A stretch of 64,000 nt of DNA from Odiellus spinosus. Its lineage: Eukaryota > Arthropoda > Arachnida > Opiliones > Phalangiidae. The notes below the pieces were generated by a model. The model did no database searches and was not told the origin of the DNA. It saw only the letters and a program-made list of their open reading frames with translations. Positions 13,323-27,069 of the stretch are shown one piece after another (position 1 is the first letter of the stretch; every line of letters starts with the position of its first letter). The stretch is taken from assembly GCA_963920705.1 (NCBI GenBank), contig CAWUCO010000228.1, positions 674,001 through 738,000 on the forward strand, in the 5' to 3' direction. Made by a program: the position numbers and the translations under genes.

Positions 13323-16300
13323 TTACAAATTTTCCAATTATAGGTTTACAAATTTTCCAAGTATAGATTTACAAATTTTCCAAGAATAGATCCACAAATT
13401 TTCCCAGATTAGATCCACTAATTTTCCAAGTATAGATCCACAAATTTTCCAAGTATAGATCCACAAATTTTCCAAGTTCAGATCCACAAATTTTCCAAGT
13501 ACAGATCCGCAAATTTTCCCATAGAGATCCACAAATTTTCCAAGTATAGATCCACAAATTTTCCAAGTATAGATCCACAAATTTTCCAATTATAGATTAA
13601 AAAATTTCCAAGTATAGATTCACAATTTTTCCAAGTATAGATTTACAATTTTTCCAAGTATAGATTTACAAATTTTACAAGTATAGATTTACAAATTTTC
13701 CAAGTATAGATTTACAAATTTTCCAAGTATAGATTTACAAATTTTCCAAGTATAGATTTACAAATTTTCCAAGTATAGATCCACAAATTTTCCAAGTATA
13801 GATCCACAAATTTTCCAAGTATAGATCCACAAATTTTCCAAGTATAGATCCACAAATTTTCCAAGTTCAGATCCACAAATTTTCCAAGTACAGATCCGCA
13901 AATTTTCCCATAGAGATCCACAAATTTTCCAAGTATAGATCCACAAATTTTCCAAGTATAGATTAAAAAATTTCCAAGTATAGATTTACAAATTTTACAA
14001 GTATAGATTTACAAATTTTCCAAGTATAGATTTACAAATTTTACAAGTATAGATTTACAAATTTTCCAAGTATAGATTTACAAATTTTCCAAGTATAGAT
14101 TTACAGATTTTCCAAGCATAGATTTACAAATTTTCCAAGTATAGATTTACAAATTTTCCAAGTATAGATTTACAAATTTTACAAGTATAGATTTACAAAT
14201 TTTCCAAGTATAGATTTACAAATTTTCCGTGTATAGATTCACAAATTTTCCAAGTATAGATTTACAATTTTTCCAAGTATAGATTTACAAATTTTACAAG
14301 TATAAATTTACAAATTTTCCAAGTATAGATTTACAAATTTTCCAAGCATAGATTTACAAATTTTCCAAGTATAGATTTACAAATTTTCCAAGTATAGGTA
14401 TACAAATTTTCCAAGTATAGATTTACAAATTTTCCAAGTATAGATTTACAAATTTTCCAAGTATAGATTTACAAATTTTCCAAGTATAGATTTACAAATT
14501 TTCCGTGTATAGATTCACAAATTTTCCAAGTATAGATTTACAATTTTTCCAAGTATAGATTTACAAATTTTACAAGTATAGATTTACAAATTTTCCAACT
14601 ATAGATTTACAAATTTTCCAAGTATAGATTTACAAATTTTCCAAGTATAGATCCACAAATTTTCCAAGTATAGATCCACTAATTTTCCAAGTATAGATCC
14701 ACAAATTTTCCAAGTATAGATCCACAAATTTTCCAAGTTCAGATCCACAAATTTTCCAAGTACAGATCCGCAAATTTTCCCATAGAGATCCACAAATTTT
14801 CCAAGTATAGATCCACAAATTTTCCAATTATAGATTAAAAAATTTCCAAGTATAGATTTACAAATTTTCCAAGTATAGATTTACAAATTTTCCAAGTATA
14901 AATTTACAAATTTTCCAAGTATAGATTTACAAATTTTCCAAGTATAGATTTAAAAATTTCCAAGTATAGATTTACAAATTTTCCAAGTTCAGATCCACAA
15001 ATTTTCCAAGTACAGATCCACAAATTTTCCAAGTACAGATCCACAAATTTTCCAATAGAGATCCACAAATTTTCCAAGTAGAGATCCACAAATTTTCCAA
15101 GTATAGATCCACAAATTTTCCAAGTATAGATCCACAAATTTTCCAAGTATAGATCCACAAATTTTCCAAGTATAGATTTACAAATTTTACAAGTATAGAT
15201 TTACAAATTTTACAAGTATAGATTTACAAATTTTCCAAGCATAGATTTACAAATTTTCCAAGTATAGATTTACAAATTTTCCAAGTATAGATTTACAAAT
15301 TTTACAAGTATAGATTTACAAATTTTCCAAGTATAGATTTACAAATTTTCCAAGTATAGATTTACAAATTTTCCAAGTATAGATTTACAAATTTTCCGTG
15401 TATAGATTTACAAATTTTCCAAGTATAGATCCACAAATTTTCCAAGTATAGATCCACTAATTTTCCAAGTATAGATCCACAAATTTTCCAAGTATAGATC
15501 CACAAATTTTCCAAGTTCAGATCCACAAATTTTCCAAGTACAGATCCGCAAATTTTCCCATAGAGATCCACAAATTTTCCAAGTATAGATCCACAAATTT
15601 TCCAATTATAGATTAAAAAATTTCCAAGTATAGATTTACAAATTTTCCAAGTATAGATTTACAAATTTTCCAAGTATAAATTTACAAATTTTCCAAGTAT
15701 AGATTTACAAATTTTCCAAGTATAGATTTACAAAATTTCCAAGTATAGATTTACAAATTTTCCAAGTTCAGATCCACAAATTTTCCAAGTACAGATCCAC
15801 AAATTTTCCAAGTACAGATCCACAAATTTTCCAATAGAGATCCACAAATTTTCCAAGTAGAGATCCACAAATTTTCCAAGTATAGATCCACAAATTTTCC
15901 AAGTATAGATCCACAAATTTTCCAAGTATAGATCCACAAATTTTACAAGTATAGATTTACAAATTTTACAAGTATAGATTTACAAATTTTACAAGTATAG
16001 ATTTACAAATTTTCCAAGCATAGATTTACAAATTTTCCAAGTATAGATTTACAAATTTTCCAAGTATAGATTTACAAATTTTACAAGTATAGATTTACAA
16101 ATTTTCCAAGTATAGATTTACAAATTTTCCAAGTATAGATTTACAAATTTTCCAAGTATAGATTTACAAATTTTCCGTGTATAGATTTACAATTTTTCCA
16201 AGTATAGATTTACAAATTTTCCAAGTATAGATTTACAAATTTTCCAAGTATAGATTTACAAATTTTCCAAGCATAGATTTACAAATTTTCCAAGTATAGA

Positions 16301-18523
16301 TTTACAAATTTTCCAAGTATAGTTTAACAAATTTTCCAAGAATAGATTTACAAATTTTCCAAGTTCAGATCCACAAATTTTCCAAGTACAGATCCACAAA
16401 TTTTCCAATAGAGATCCACAAATTTTCCAAGTAGAGATCCACAAATTTTCCAAGTATAGAACCACAAATTTTCCAAGTATAGATTTACAAATTTTCCAAG
16501 TATAGATTTACAAATTTTCCAAGTATAGATTTACAAATTTTCCAAGTATAGATCCACAAATTTTCCAAGTATAGATTTACAAATTTTCCAAGTATAGATT
16601 TACAAATTTTCCAAGTATAGATTTACAAATTTTCCAAGTATAGATCCACAAATTTTCCAAGTATAGATCCACTAATTTTCCAAGTATAGATCCACAAATT
16701 TTCCAAGTAAAGATCCAAAAATTTTCCAAGTTCAGATCCACAAATTTTCCAAGTACAGATCCGCAAATTTTCCCATAGAGATCCACAAATTTTCCAAGTA
16801 TAGATCCACAAATTTTCCAAGTATAGATTAAAAAATTTCCAAGTATAGATTCACAATTTTTCCAAGTATAGATTTTCAAATTTTACAAGTATAGATTTAC
16901 AAATTTTCCAAGTATAGATTTACAAATTTTACAAGTATAGATTTACAAATTTTCCAAGTATAGATTTACAAATTTTCCAAGTATAGATTTACAAATTTCC
17001 ACGTATAGATTCACAATTTTTCCAAGTATAGATTTACAAATTTTCCAAGTATAGAATTACAAATTTTCCAAGTATAGGTTTACAAATTTTCCAAGTATAG
17101 ATTTACAAATTTTCCAAGTATAGATCCACAAATTTTCCAAGATTAGATCCACTAATTTTCCAAGTATAGATCCACAAATTTTCCAAGTATAGATTCACAA
17201 ATTTTCCAAGTTCAGATCCACAAATTTTCCAAGTACAGATCCGCAAATTTTCCCATAGAGATCCACAAATTTTCCAAGTATAGATCCACAAATTTTCCAA
17301 GTATAGATCCACAAATTTTCCAAGTATAGATCCACAAATTTTCCAATTATAGATTAAAAAATTTCCAAGTATAGATTCACAATTTTTCCAAGTATAGATT
17401 TACAATTTTTCCAAGTATAGATTTACAAATTTTACAATTATAGATTTACAAATTTTCCAAGTATAGATTTACAAATTTTCCAAGTATAGATTTACAAATT
17501 TTCCAAGATTAGATCCGCAAATTTTCCCATAGAGATCCACAAATTTTCCAAGTATAGATCCACAAATTTTCCAAGTTCAGATCCACAAATTTTCCAATTA
17601 TAGATTAAAAAATTTCCAAGTATAGATTCACAATTTTTCCAAGTATAGATTTACAATTTTTCCAAGTATAGATTTACAAATTTTACAATTATAGATTTAC
17701 AAATTTTCCAAGTATAGATTTACAAATTTTCCAAGTATAGATTTACAAATTTTCCAAGTATATATTTACAAATTTTCCAAGTATAGATCCACAAATTTTC
17801 CAAGTATAGATCCACTAATTTTCCAAGTATAGATCCACAAATTTTCCAAGTATAGATCCACAAATTTCCCAAGTTCAGATCCACAAATTTTCCAAGTACA
17901 GATCCGCAAATTTTCCCATAGAGATCCACAAATTTTCCAAGTATAGATTCACAATTTTTCCAAGTATAGATTTACAAATTTTACAAGTATAGATTTACAA
18001 ATTTTCCAAGTATAGATTTACAAATTTTACAAGTATAGATTTACAAATTTTACAAGTATAGATTTACAAATTTTCCAAGTATAGATTTACAAATTTTCCA
18101 AGCATAGATTTACAAATTTTCCAAGAATAGATTTACAAATTTTCCAAGTATAGATTTACAAATTTTACAAGTATAGATTTACAAATTTTCCAAGCATAGA
18201 TTTACAAATTTTCCAAGTATAGATTTACAAATTTTCCAAGTATAGATTTACAAATTTTCCGTGTATAGATTCACAAATTTTCCAAGTATAGATTTACAAA
18301 TTTTCCAAGTATAGGTATACAAATTTTCCAAGTATAGATTTACAAATTTTCCAAGTATAGATTTACAAATTTTCCAAGTATAGATTTACAAATTTTCCAA
18401 GTATAGATTTACAAATTTTCCGTGTATAGATTCACAAATTTTCCAAGTATAGATTTACAATTTTTCCAAGTATAGATTTACAAATTTTACAAGTATAGAT
18501 TTACAAATTTTCCAAGTATAGAT

Positions 18524-21500
18524 TTACAAATTTTCCAAGTATAGGTTTACAAATTTTCCAAGTATAGATTTACAAATTTTCCAAGTATAGATCCACAAAT
18601 TTTCCAAGATTAGATCCACTAATTTTCCAAGTATAGATCCACAAATTTTCCAAGTATAGATCCACAAATTTTCCAAGTTCAGATTCACAAATTTTCCAAG
18701 TACAGATCCGCAAATTTTCCCATAGAGATCCACAAATTTTCCAAGTATAGATCCACAAATTTTCCAAGTATAGATCCACAAATTTTCCAATTATAGATTA
18801 AAAAATTTCCAAGTATAGATTCACAATTTTTCCAAGTATAGATTTAAAATTTTTCCAAGTATAGATTTACAAATTTTACAATTATAGATTTACAAATTTT
18901 CCAAGTATAGATTTACAAATTTTCCAAGTATAGATTTACAAATTTTCCAAGTATAGATTTACAAATTTTCCAAGTATAGATCCACAAATTTTCCAAGTAT
19001 AGATCCACTAATTTTCCAAGTATAGATCCACAAATTTTCCAAGTATAGATCCACAAATTTCCCAAGTTCAGATCCATCAATTTTCCAAGTACAGATCCGC
19101 AAATTTTCCCATAGAGATCCACAAATTTTCCAAGTATAGATCCACAAATTTTCCAAGTATAGATTAAAAAATTTCCAAGTATAGATTCACAATTTTTCCA
19201 AGTATAGATTTACAAATTTTACAAGTATAGATTTACAAATTTTCCAAGTATAGATTTACAAATTTTACAAGTATAGATTTACAAATTTTCCAAGTATAGA
19301 TTTACAAATTTTCCAAGCATAGATTTACAAATTTTCCAAGTATAGATTTACAAATTTTCCAAGTATAGATTTACAAATTTTTCGTGTATAGATTCACAAA
19401 TTTTCCAAGTATAGATTTACAAATTTTCCAAGTATAGATTTACAAATTTTCCAAGTATAGATTTACAAATTTTCCGTGTATAGATTCACAAATTTTCCAA
19501 GTATAGATTTACAATTTTTCCAAGTATAGATTTACAAATTTTACAAGTATAGATTTACAAATTTTCCAAGTATAGATTCACAATTTTTCCAAGTGTAGAT
19601 TTACAATTTTTCCAAGTATAGATTTACAAATTTTACAATTATAGATTTACAAATTTTCCAAGTATAGATTTACAAATTTTCCAAGTATAGATTTACAAAT
19701 TTTCCAAGTATAGATTTACAAATTTTCCAAGTATAGATCCACAAATTTTCCAAGTATAGATCCACTAATTTTCCAAGTATAGATCCACAAATTTTCCAAG
19801 TATAGATCCACAAATTTCCCAAGTTCAGATCCACAAATTTTCCAAGTACAGATCCGCAAATTTTCCCATAGAGATCCACAAATTTTCCAAGTATAGATCC
19901 ACAAATTTTCCAAGTATAGATTAAAAAATTTCCAAGTATAGATTCACAATTTTTCCAAGTATAGATTTACAAATTTTACAAGTATAGATTTACAAATTTT
20001 ACAAGTATAGATTTACAAATTTTACAAGTATAGATTTACAAATTTTACAAGTATAGATTTACAAATTTTCCAAGTATAGATTTAAAAATTTTCCAAGCAT
20101 AGATTTACAAATTTTCCAAGTATAGATTTACAAATTTTCCAAGTATAGATTTACAAATTTTACAAGTATAGATTTACAAATTTTCCAAGTATAGATTTAC
20201 AAATTTTCCAAGTATAGGTATACAAATTTTCCAAGTATAGATTTACAAATTTTCCAAGTATAGATTTACAAATTTTCCAAGTATAGATTTACAAATTTTC
20301 CAAGTATAGATTTACAAATTTTCCGTGTATAGATTCACAAATTTTCCAAGTATAGATTTACAATTTTTCCAAGTATAGATTTACAAATTTTACAAGTATA
20401 GATTTACAAATTTTCCAAGTATAGATTTACAAATTTTCCAAGTATAGGTTTACAAATTTTCCAAGTATAGATTTACAAATTTTCCAAGTATAGATCCACA
20501 AATTTTCCAAGATTAGATCCACTAATTTTCCAAGTATAGATCCACAAATTTTCCAAGTATAGATCCACAAATTTTCCAAGTTCAGATCCAAAAATTTTCC
20601 AAGTACAGATCCGCAAATTTTCCCATAGAGATCCACAAATTTTCCAAGTATAGATCCACAAATTTTCCAAGTATAGATCCACAAATTTTCCAATTATAGA
20701 TTAAAAAATTTCCAAGTGTAGTTTCACAATTTTTCCAAGTATAGATTTACAATTTTTCCAAGTATAGATTTACAAATTTTACAATTATAGATTTACAAAT
20801 TTTCCAAGTATAGATTTACAAATTTTCCAAGTATAGATTTACAAATTTTCCAAGTATAGATTTACAAATTTTCCAAGTATAGATCCACAAATTTTCCAAG
20901 TATAGATCCACTAATTTTCCAAGTATAGATCCACAAATTTTCCAAGTATAGATCCACAAATTTCCCAAGTTCAGATCCACAAATTTTCCAAGTACAGATC
21001 CGCAAATTTTCCCATAGAGATCCACAAATTTTCCAAGTATAGATCCACAAATTTTCCTAGTATAGATTAAAAAATTTCCAAGTATAGATTCACAATTTTT
21101 CCAAGTATAGATTTACAAATTTTACAAGTATAGATTTACAAATTTTCCAAGTATAGATATACAAATTTTACAAGTATAGATTTACAAATTTTACAAGTAT
21201 AGATTTACAAATTTTCCAAGTATAGATTTACAAATTTTCCAAGCATAGATTTACAAATTTTCCAAGTATAGATTTACAAATTTTCCAAGTATAGATTTAC
21301 AAATTTTCCGTGTATAGATTCACAAATTTTCCAAGTATAGATTTACAAATTTTCCAAGTATAGATTTACAAATTTTCCAAGTATAGATTTACAAATTTTC
21401 CGTGTATAGATTCACAAATTTTCCAAGTATAGATTTACAATTTTTCCAAGTATAGATTTACAAATTTTACAAGTATAGATTTACAAATTTTCCAAGTATA

Positions 21501-22330
21501 GATTCACAATTTTTCCAAGTATAGATTTACAATTTTTCCAATTATAGATTTACAAATTTTACAATTATAGATTTACAAATTTTCCAAGTATAGATTTACA
21601 AATTTTCCAAGTATAGATTTACAAATTTTCCAAGTATAGATTTACAAATTTTCCAAGTATAGATCCACAAATTTTCCAAGTATAGATCCACTAATTTTCC
21701 AAGTATAGATCCACAAATTTTCCAAGTATAGATCCACAAATTTCCCAAGTTCAGATCCACAAATTTTCCAAGTACAGATCCGCAAATTTTCCCATAGAGA
21801 TCCACAAATTTTCCAAGTATAGATCCACAAATTTTCCAAGTATAGATTAAAAAATTTCCAAGTATAGATTCACAATTTTTCCAAGTATAGATTCACAATT
21901 TTTCCAAGTATAGATTTACAAATTTTCCAAGTATAGATTTACAAATTTTACAAGTATAGATTTACAAATTTTACAAGTATAGATTTACAAATTTTCCAAG
22001 TATAGATTTACAAATTTTCCAAGCATAGATTTACAAATTTTCCAAGTATAGATTTACAAATTTTCCAAGTATAGATTTACAAATTTTACAAGTATAGATT
22101 TACAAATTTTCCAAGTATAGATTTACAAATTTTCCAAGTATAGATTTACAAATTTTCCAAGTATAGATTTACAAATTTTCCGTGTATAGATTCACAAATT
22201 TTCCAAGTATAGATTTACAATTTTTCCAAGTATAGATTTACAAATTTTCCAAGTATAGGTATACAAATTTTCCAAGTATAGATTTACAAATTTTCCAAGT
22301 ATAGATTTACAAATTTTCCAAGTATAGATT
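18524..22330 (+). repeat. 1,903-bp tandem duplication in family A
   Basis: Marker monomers at 18,524, 18,570 and 18,913 reappear at 20,427, 20,473 and 20,816, each 1,903 bp later. Markers in the second copy reappear again 2,500 bp further on, at 22,973 and 23,316. The region is thus a stack of overlapping duplications of unequal length, as expected from repeated unequal exchange. Borders are approximate. Confidence 0.75.
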
Positions 22331-23590
22331 TTCAAATTTTCCAAGTATAGATTTACAAATTTTCCGTGTATAGATTCACAAATTTTCCAAGTATAGATTT
22401 ACAATTTTTCCAAGTATAGATTTACAAATTTTACAGTATAGATTTACAAATTTTCCAAGTATAGATTTACAAATTTTCCAAGTATAGATTTACAAATTTT
22501 CCAAGTTCAGATCCACAAATTTTCCAAGTAGAGATCCACAAATTTTCCAAGTATAGATCCACAAATTTTCCAAGTATAGATCCACAAATTTTCCAAGTAT
22601 AGATCCACAAATTTTACAAGTATAGATTTACAAATTTTACAAGTATAGATTTAAAAATATTCCAATCATAGATTTACAAATTTTCCAAGCATAGATTTAC
22701 AAATTTTCCAAGTATAGATTTACAAATTTTCCAAGTATAGAGTTACAAATTTTACAAGTATAGATTTACAAATTTTCCAAGTATAGATTTACAAATTTTC
22801 CAAGTATAGATTTACAAATTTTCCAAGTATAGATTTACAAATTTTCCGTGTATAGATTCACAAATTTTCCGTGTATAGATTCACAAATTTTCCAAGTATA
22901 GATTTACAATTTTTCCAAGTATAGATTTACAAATTTTACAAGTATAGATTTAAAAATTTTCCAAGTATAGATTTACAAATTTTCCAAGAATAGATCCACA
23001 AATTTTCCAAGATTAGATCCACTAATTTTCCAAGTATAGATCCACAAATTTTCCAAGTATAGATCCACAAATTTTCCAAGTTCAGATCCACAAATTTTCC
23101 AAGTACAGATCCGCAAATTTTCCCATAGAGATCCACAAATTTTCCAAGTATAGATCCACAAATTTTCCAAGTATAGATCCACAAATTTTCCAATTATAGA
23201 TTAAAAAATTTCCAAGTGTAGATTCACAATTTTTCCAAGTATAGATTTACAATTTTTCCAAGTATAGATTTACAAATTTTACAATTATAGATTTACAAAT
23301 TTTCCAAGTATAGATTTACAAATTTTCCAAGTATAGATTTACAAATTTTCCAAGTATAGATTTACAAATTTTCCAAGTATAGATCCACAAATTTTCCAAG
23401 TATAGATCCACTAATTTTCCAAGTATAGATCCATAAATTTTCCAAGTATAGATCCACAAATTTCCCAAGTTCAGATCCACAAATTTTCCAAGTACAGATC
23501 CGCAAATTTTCCCATAGAGATCCACAAATTTTCCAAGTATAGATCCACAAATTTTCCAAGTATAGATTAAAAAATTTCCAAGTATAGATT

Positions 23591-25570
23591 CACAATTTTT
23601 CCAAGTATAGATTTACAAATTTTACAAGTATAGATTTACAAATTTTCCAAGTATAGATTTACAAATTTTACAAGTATAGATTTACAAATTTTACAAGTAT
23701 AGATTTACAAATTTTCCAAGTATAGATTTACAAATTTTCCAAGCATAGATTTACAAATTTTCCAAGTATAGATTTACAAATTTTCCAAGTATAGATTTAC
23801 AAATTTTCCGTGTATAGATTCACAAATTTTCCAAGTATAGATTTACAAATTTTCCAAGTATAGATTTACAAATTTTACAAGTATAGATTTACAAATTTTC
23901 CGTGTATAGATTCACAAATTTTCCAAGTATAGATTTACAATTTTTCCAAGTATAGATTTACAAATTTTACAAGTATAGATTTACAAATTTTCCAAGTATA
24001 GATTCACAATATTTCCAAGTATAGATTTACAATTTTTCCAAGTATAGATTTACAAATTTTACAATTATAGATTTACAAATTTTCCAAGTATAGATTTACA
24101 AATTTTCCAAGTATAGATTTACAAATTTTCCAAGTATAGATTTACAAATTTTCCAAGCATAGATTTACAAATTTTCCAAGTATAGATTTACAAATTTTCC
24201 AAGTATAGATTTACAAATTTTACAAGTATAGATTTACAAATTTTACAAGTATAGATTTACAAATTTTCCAAGTATAGATTTACAAATTTTCCAAGTATAG
24301 ATTTACAAATTTTCCGTGTATAGATTCACAAATTTTCCAAGTATAGATTTACAATTTTTCCAAGTATAGATTTACAAATTTTCCAAGTATAGGTATACAA
24401 ATTTTCCAAGTATAGATTTACAAATTTTCCAAGTATAGATTTACAAATTTTCCAAGTATAGATTTTCAAATTTTCCAAGTATAGATTTACAAATTTTCCG
24501 TGTATAGATTCACAAATTTTCCAAGTATAGATTTACAATTTTTCCAAGTATAGATTTACTAATTTTACAAGTATAGATTTACAAATTTTCCAAGTATAGA
24601 TTTACAAATTTTCCAAGTATAGATTTACAAATTTTCCAAGTATAGATTTACAAATTTTACAAGTATAGATTTACAAATTTTACAAGTATAGATTTACAAA
24701 TTTTCCAAGTATAGATTTACAAATTTTCCAAGCATAGATTTACAAATTTTCCAAGTATAGATTTACAAATTTTCCAAGTATAGATTTACAAATTTTCCGT
24801 GTATAGATTCACAAATTTTCCAAGTATAGATTTACAAATTTTCCAAGTATAGATTTACAAATTTTACAAGTATAGATTTACAAATTTTCCGTGTATAGAT
24901 TCACAAATTTTCCAAGTATAGATTTACAATTTTTCCAAGTATAGATTTACAAATTTTACAAGTATAGATTTACAAATTTTCCAAGTATAGATTCACAATA
25001 TTTCCAAGTATAGATTTACAATTTTTCCAAGTATAGATTTACAAATTTTACAATTATAGATTTACAAATTTTCCAAGTATAGATTTACAAATTTTCCAAG
25101 TATAGATTTACAAATTTTCCAAGTATAGATTTACAAATTTTCCAAGCATAGATTTACAAATTTTCCAAGTATAGATTTACAAATTTTCCAAGTATAGATT
25201 TACAAATTTTACAAGTATAGATTTACAAATTTTACAAGTATAGATTTACAAATTTTCCAAGTATAGATTTACAAATTTTCCAAGTATAGATTTACAAATT
25301 TTCCGTGTATAGATTCACAAATTTTCCAAGTATAGATTTACAATTTTTCCAAGTATAGATTTACAAATTTTCCAAGTATAGGTATACAAATTTTCCAAGT
25401 ATAGATTTACAAATTTTCCAAGTATAGATTTACAAATTTTCCAAGTATAGATCTTCAAATTTTCCAAGTATAGATTTACAAATTTTCCGTGTATAGATTC
25501 ACAAATTTTCCAAGTATAGATTTACAATTTTTCCAAGTATAGATTTACAAATTTTACAAGTATAGATTTA
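23591..25570 (+). repeat. 989-bp tandem duplication in family A
   Basis: An offset of 989 bp, exactly 43 monomers of 23 bp, links CCGTGTATAG markers at about 23,811 and 24,800, a CACAATATTTCC variant at 24,001 and 24,990, and AGGTATAC markers at 24,391 and 25,380. Two near-identical copies lie side by side. The outer limits were judged by eye. Confidence 0.82.
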
Positions 25571-26345
25571 CAAATTTTCCAAGTATAGATTTACAAATTT
25601 TCCAAGTATAGATTTACAAATTTTCCAAGTATAGATCCACTAATTTTCCAAGTATAGATCCACTAATTTTCCAAGTATAGATCCACAAATTTTCCAAGTA
25701 TAGATCCACAAATTTTCCAAGTTCAGATCCACAAATTTTCCAAGTAGAGATCCACAAATTTTCCAAGTATAGATCCACAAATTTTCCAAGTATAGATCCA
25801 CAAATTTTCCAAGTATAGATCCACAAATTTTACAAGTATAGATTTACAAATTTTACAAGTATAGATTTAAAAATATTCCAATCATAGATTTACAAATTTT
25901 CCAAGCATAGATTTACAAATTTTCCAAGTATAGATTTACAAATTTTCCAAGTATAGAGTTACAAATTTTACAAGTATAGATTTACAAATTTTCCAAGTAT
26001 AGATTTACAAATTTTCCAAGTATAGATTTACAAATTTTCCAAGTATAGATTTACAAATTTTCCGTGTATAGATTCACAAATTTTCCAAGTATAGATTTAC
26101 AATTTCTCCAAGTATAGATTTACAAATTTTACAAGTATAGATTTACAAATTTTACAAGTATAGATTTACAAATTTTCCAAGCATAGATTTACAAATTTTC
26201 CAAGTATAGATTTACAAATTTTCCAAGTATAGGTATACAAATTTTCCAAGTATAGATTTACAAATTTTCCAAGTACAGATCCACAAATTTTCCAATAGAG
26301 ATCCACAAATTTTCCTAGTAGAGATCCACAAATTTTCCAAGTATA

Positions 26346-26966
26346 GATCCAAAAATTTCCCAAGTATAGATCGAAAAATTTCCCAAGTAAAGATCCAAAA
26401 ATTTCCCAAGTAAAGATCCAAAAATTTCCCAAGTATAGATGCAAAAATTTTCCACGTATAGATCGAAAAATTTCCCAAGTATAGATCGAAAAATTTCCCA
26501 AGTATAGATCCAAAAATTTCCCAAGTATAGATACAAAAATTTCCCAAGTATAGATCCAAAAATGATCCAGGTATAGATCCAAAAATTTCCCAAGTATAGA
26601 TCCAAAAATTTCCCAAGTATAGATCCAAAAATTTCCCAAGTATAGATCGAAAAATTACCCAAGTATAGAACGAAAAATTTCCCAAGTATAGATCCAAAAA
26701 TTTCCCAAGTATAGATCCAAAAATTTCCCAAGTATAGATCCAAAAATTTCCGAAGTATAGATCCAAAAATTTCCCAAGTAAAGATCCAAAAATTTCCCAA
26801 GTATAGATCGAAAAATTTCCCAAGTATAGATCGAAAAATTTCCCAAGTATAGATCGAAAAATTTCCCAAGTATAGATCGAAAAATTTCCCAAGTATAGAT
26901 AAAAAAATTTCCCAAGAATAGATCGAAAAATTTCCCAAGTATAGATCCAAAAATTTCCCAAGTATA
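26346..26966 (+). repeat. Satellite family B, isolated 27-monomer block
   Basis: A block of family B monomers sits inside family A. It begins immediately after an A monomer and returns to A at 26,967. It is 621 bp, exactly 27 x 23, so the register is unbroken. Monomers show A at position 7 and C at position 14, with CC or CG at positions 4-5. Two variants, one ending CCACGTATA (about 26,452) and one with AATGATCCAGG (about 26,561), have counterparts exactly 16,532 bp downstream. The block is therefore related to the start of the large B array and is not a random patch. Confidence 0.93.
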
Positions 26967-27069
26967 GATTTACAAATTTTCCAAGTATAGATTTACAAAT
27001 TTTCCAAGAATAGATCCACAAATTTTCCAAGTATAGATCCACTAATTTTCCAAGTATAGATCCACAAAT

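Larger units (their letters stand above)
1..26345 (+). repeat. Satellite family A, first array (23-bp monomer)
   Basis: This stretch is an uninterrupted head-to-tail array of a monomer that is mostly 23 bp, roughly 1,140 copies. Each unit starts with GAT, has C at position 7, AAATTT at 8-13, T at 14, CC at 15-16 and AAGTATA at 17-23. Positions 4-5 are CC in one subtype and TT in the other, and runs of the two alternate. Length variants occur: 22 bp with one base lost near the CCAAG segment, 20 bp where the end is shortened to CCAATA or CCCATA, and a 32-bp form found only before 8.74 kb. Point variants such as CCGTGTATA, TCCGCAAA, CACTAATT and AAGTTCAG recur in fixed order and reveal higher-order units. 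All copies lie in the same orientation. No gene or RNA gene is seen here. The array may be pericentromeric, subtelomeric or interstitial; sequence alone cannot decide. Confidence 0.97.
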
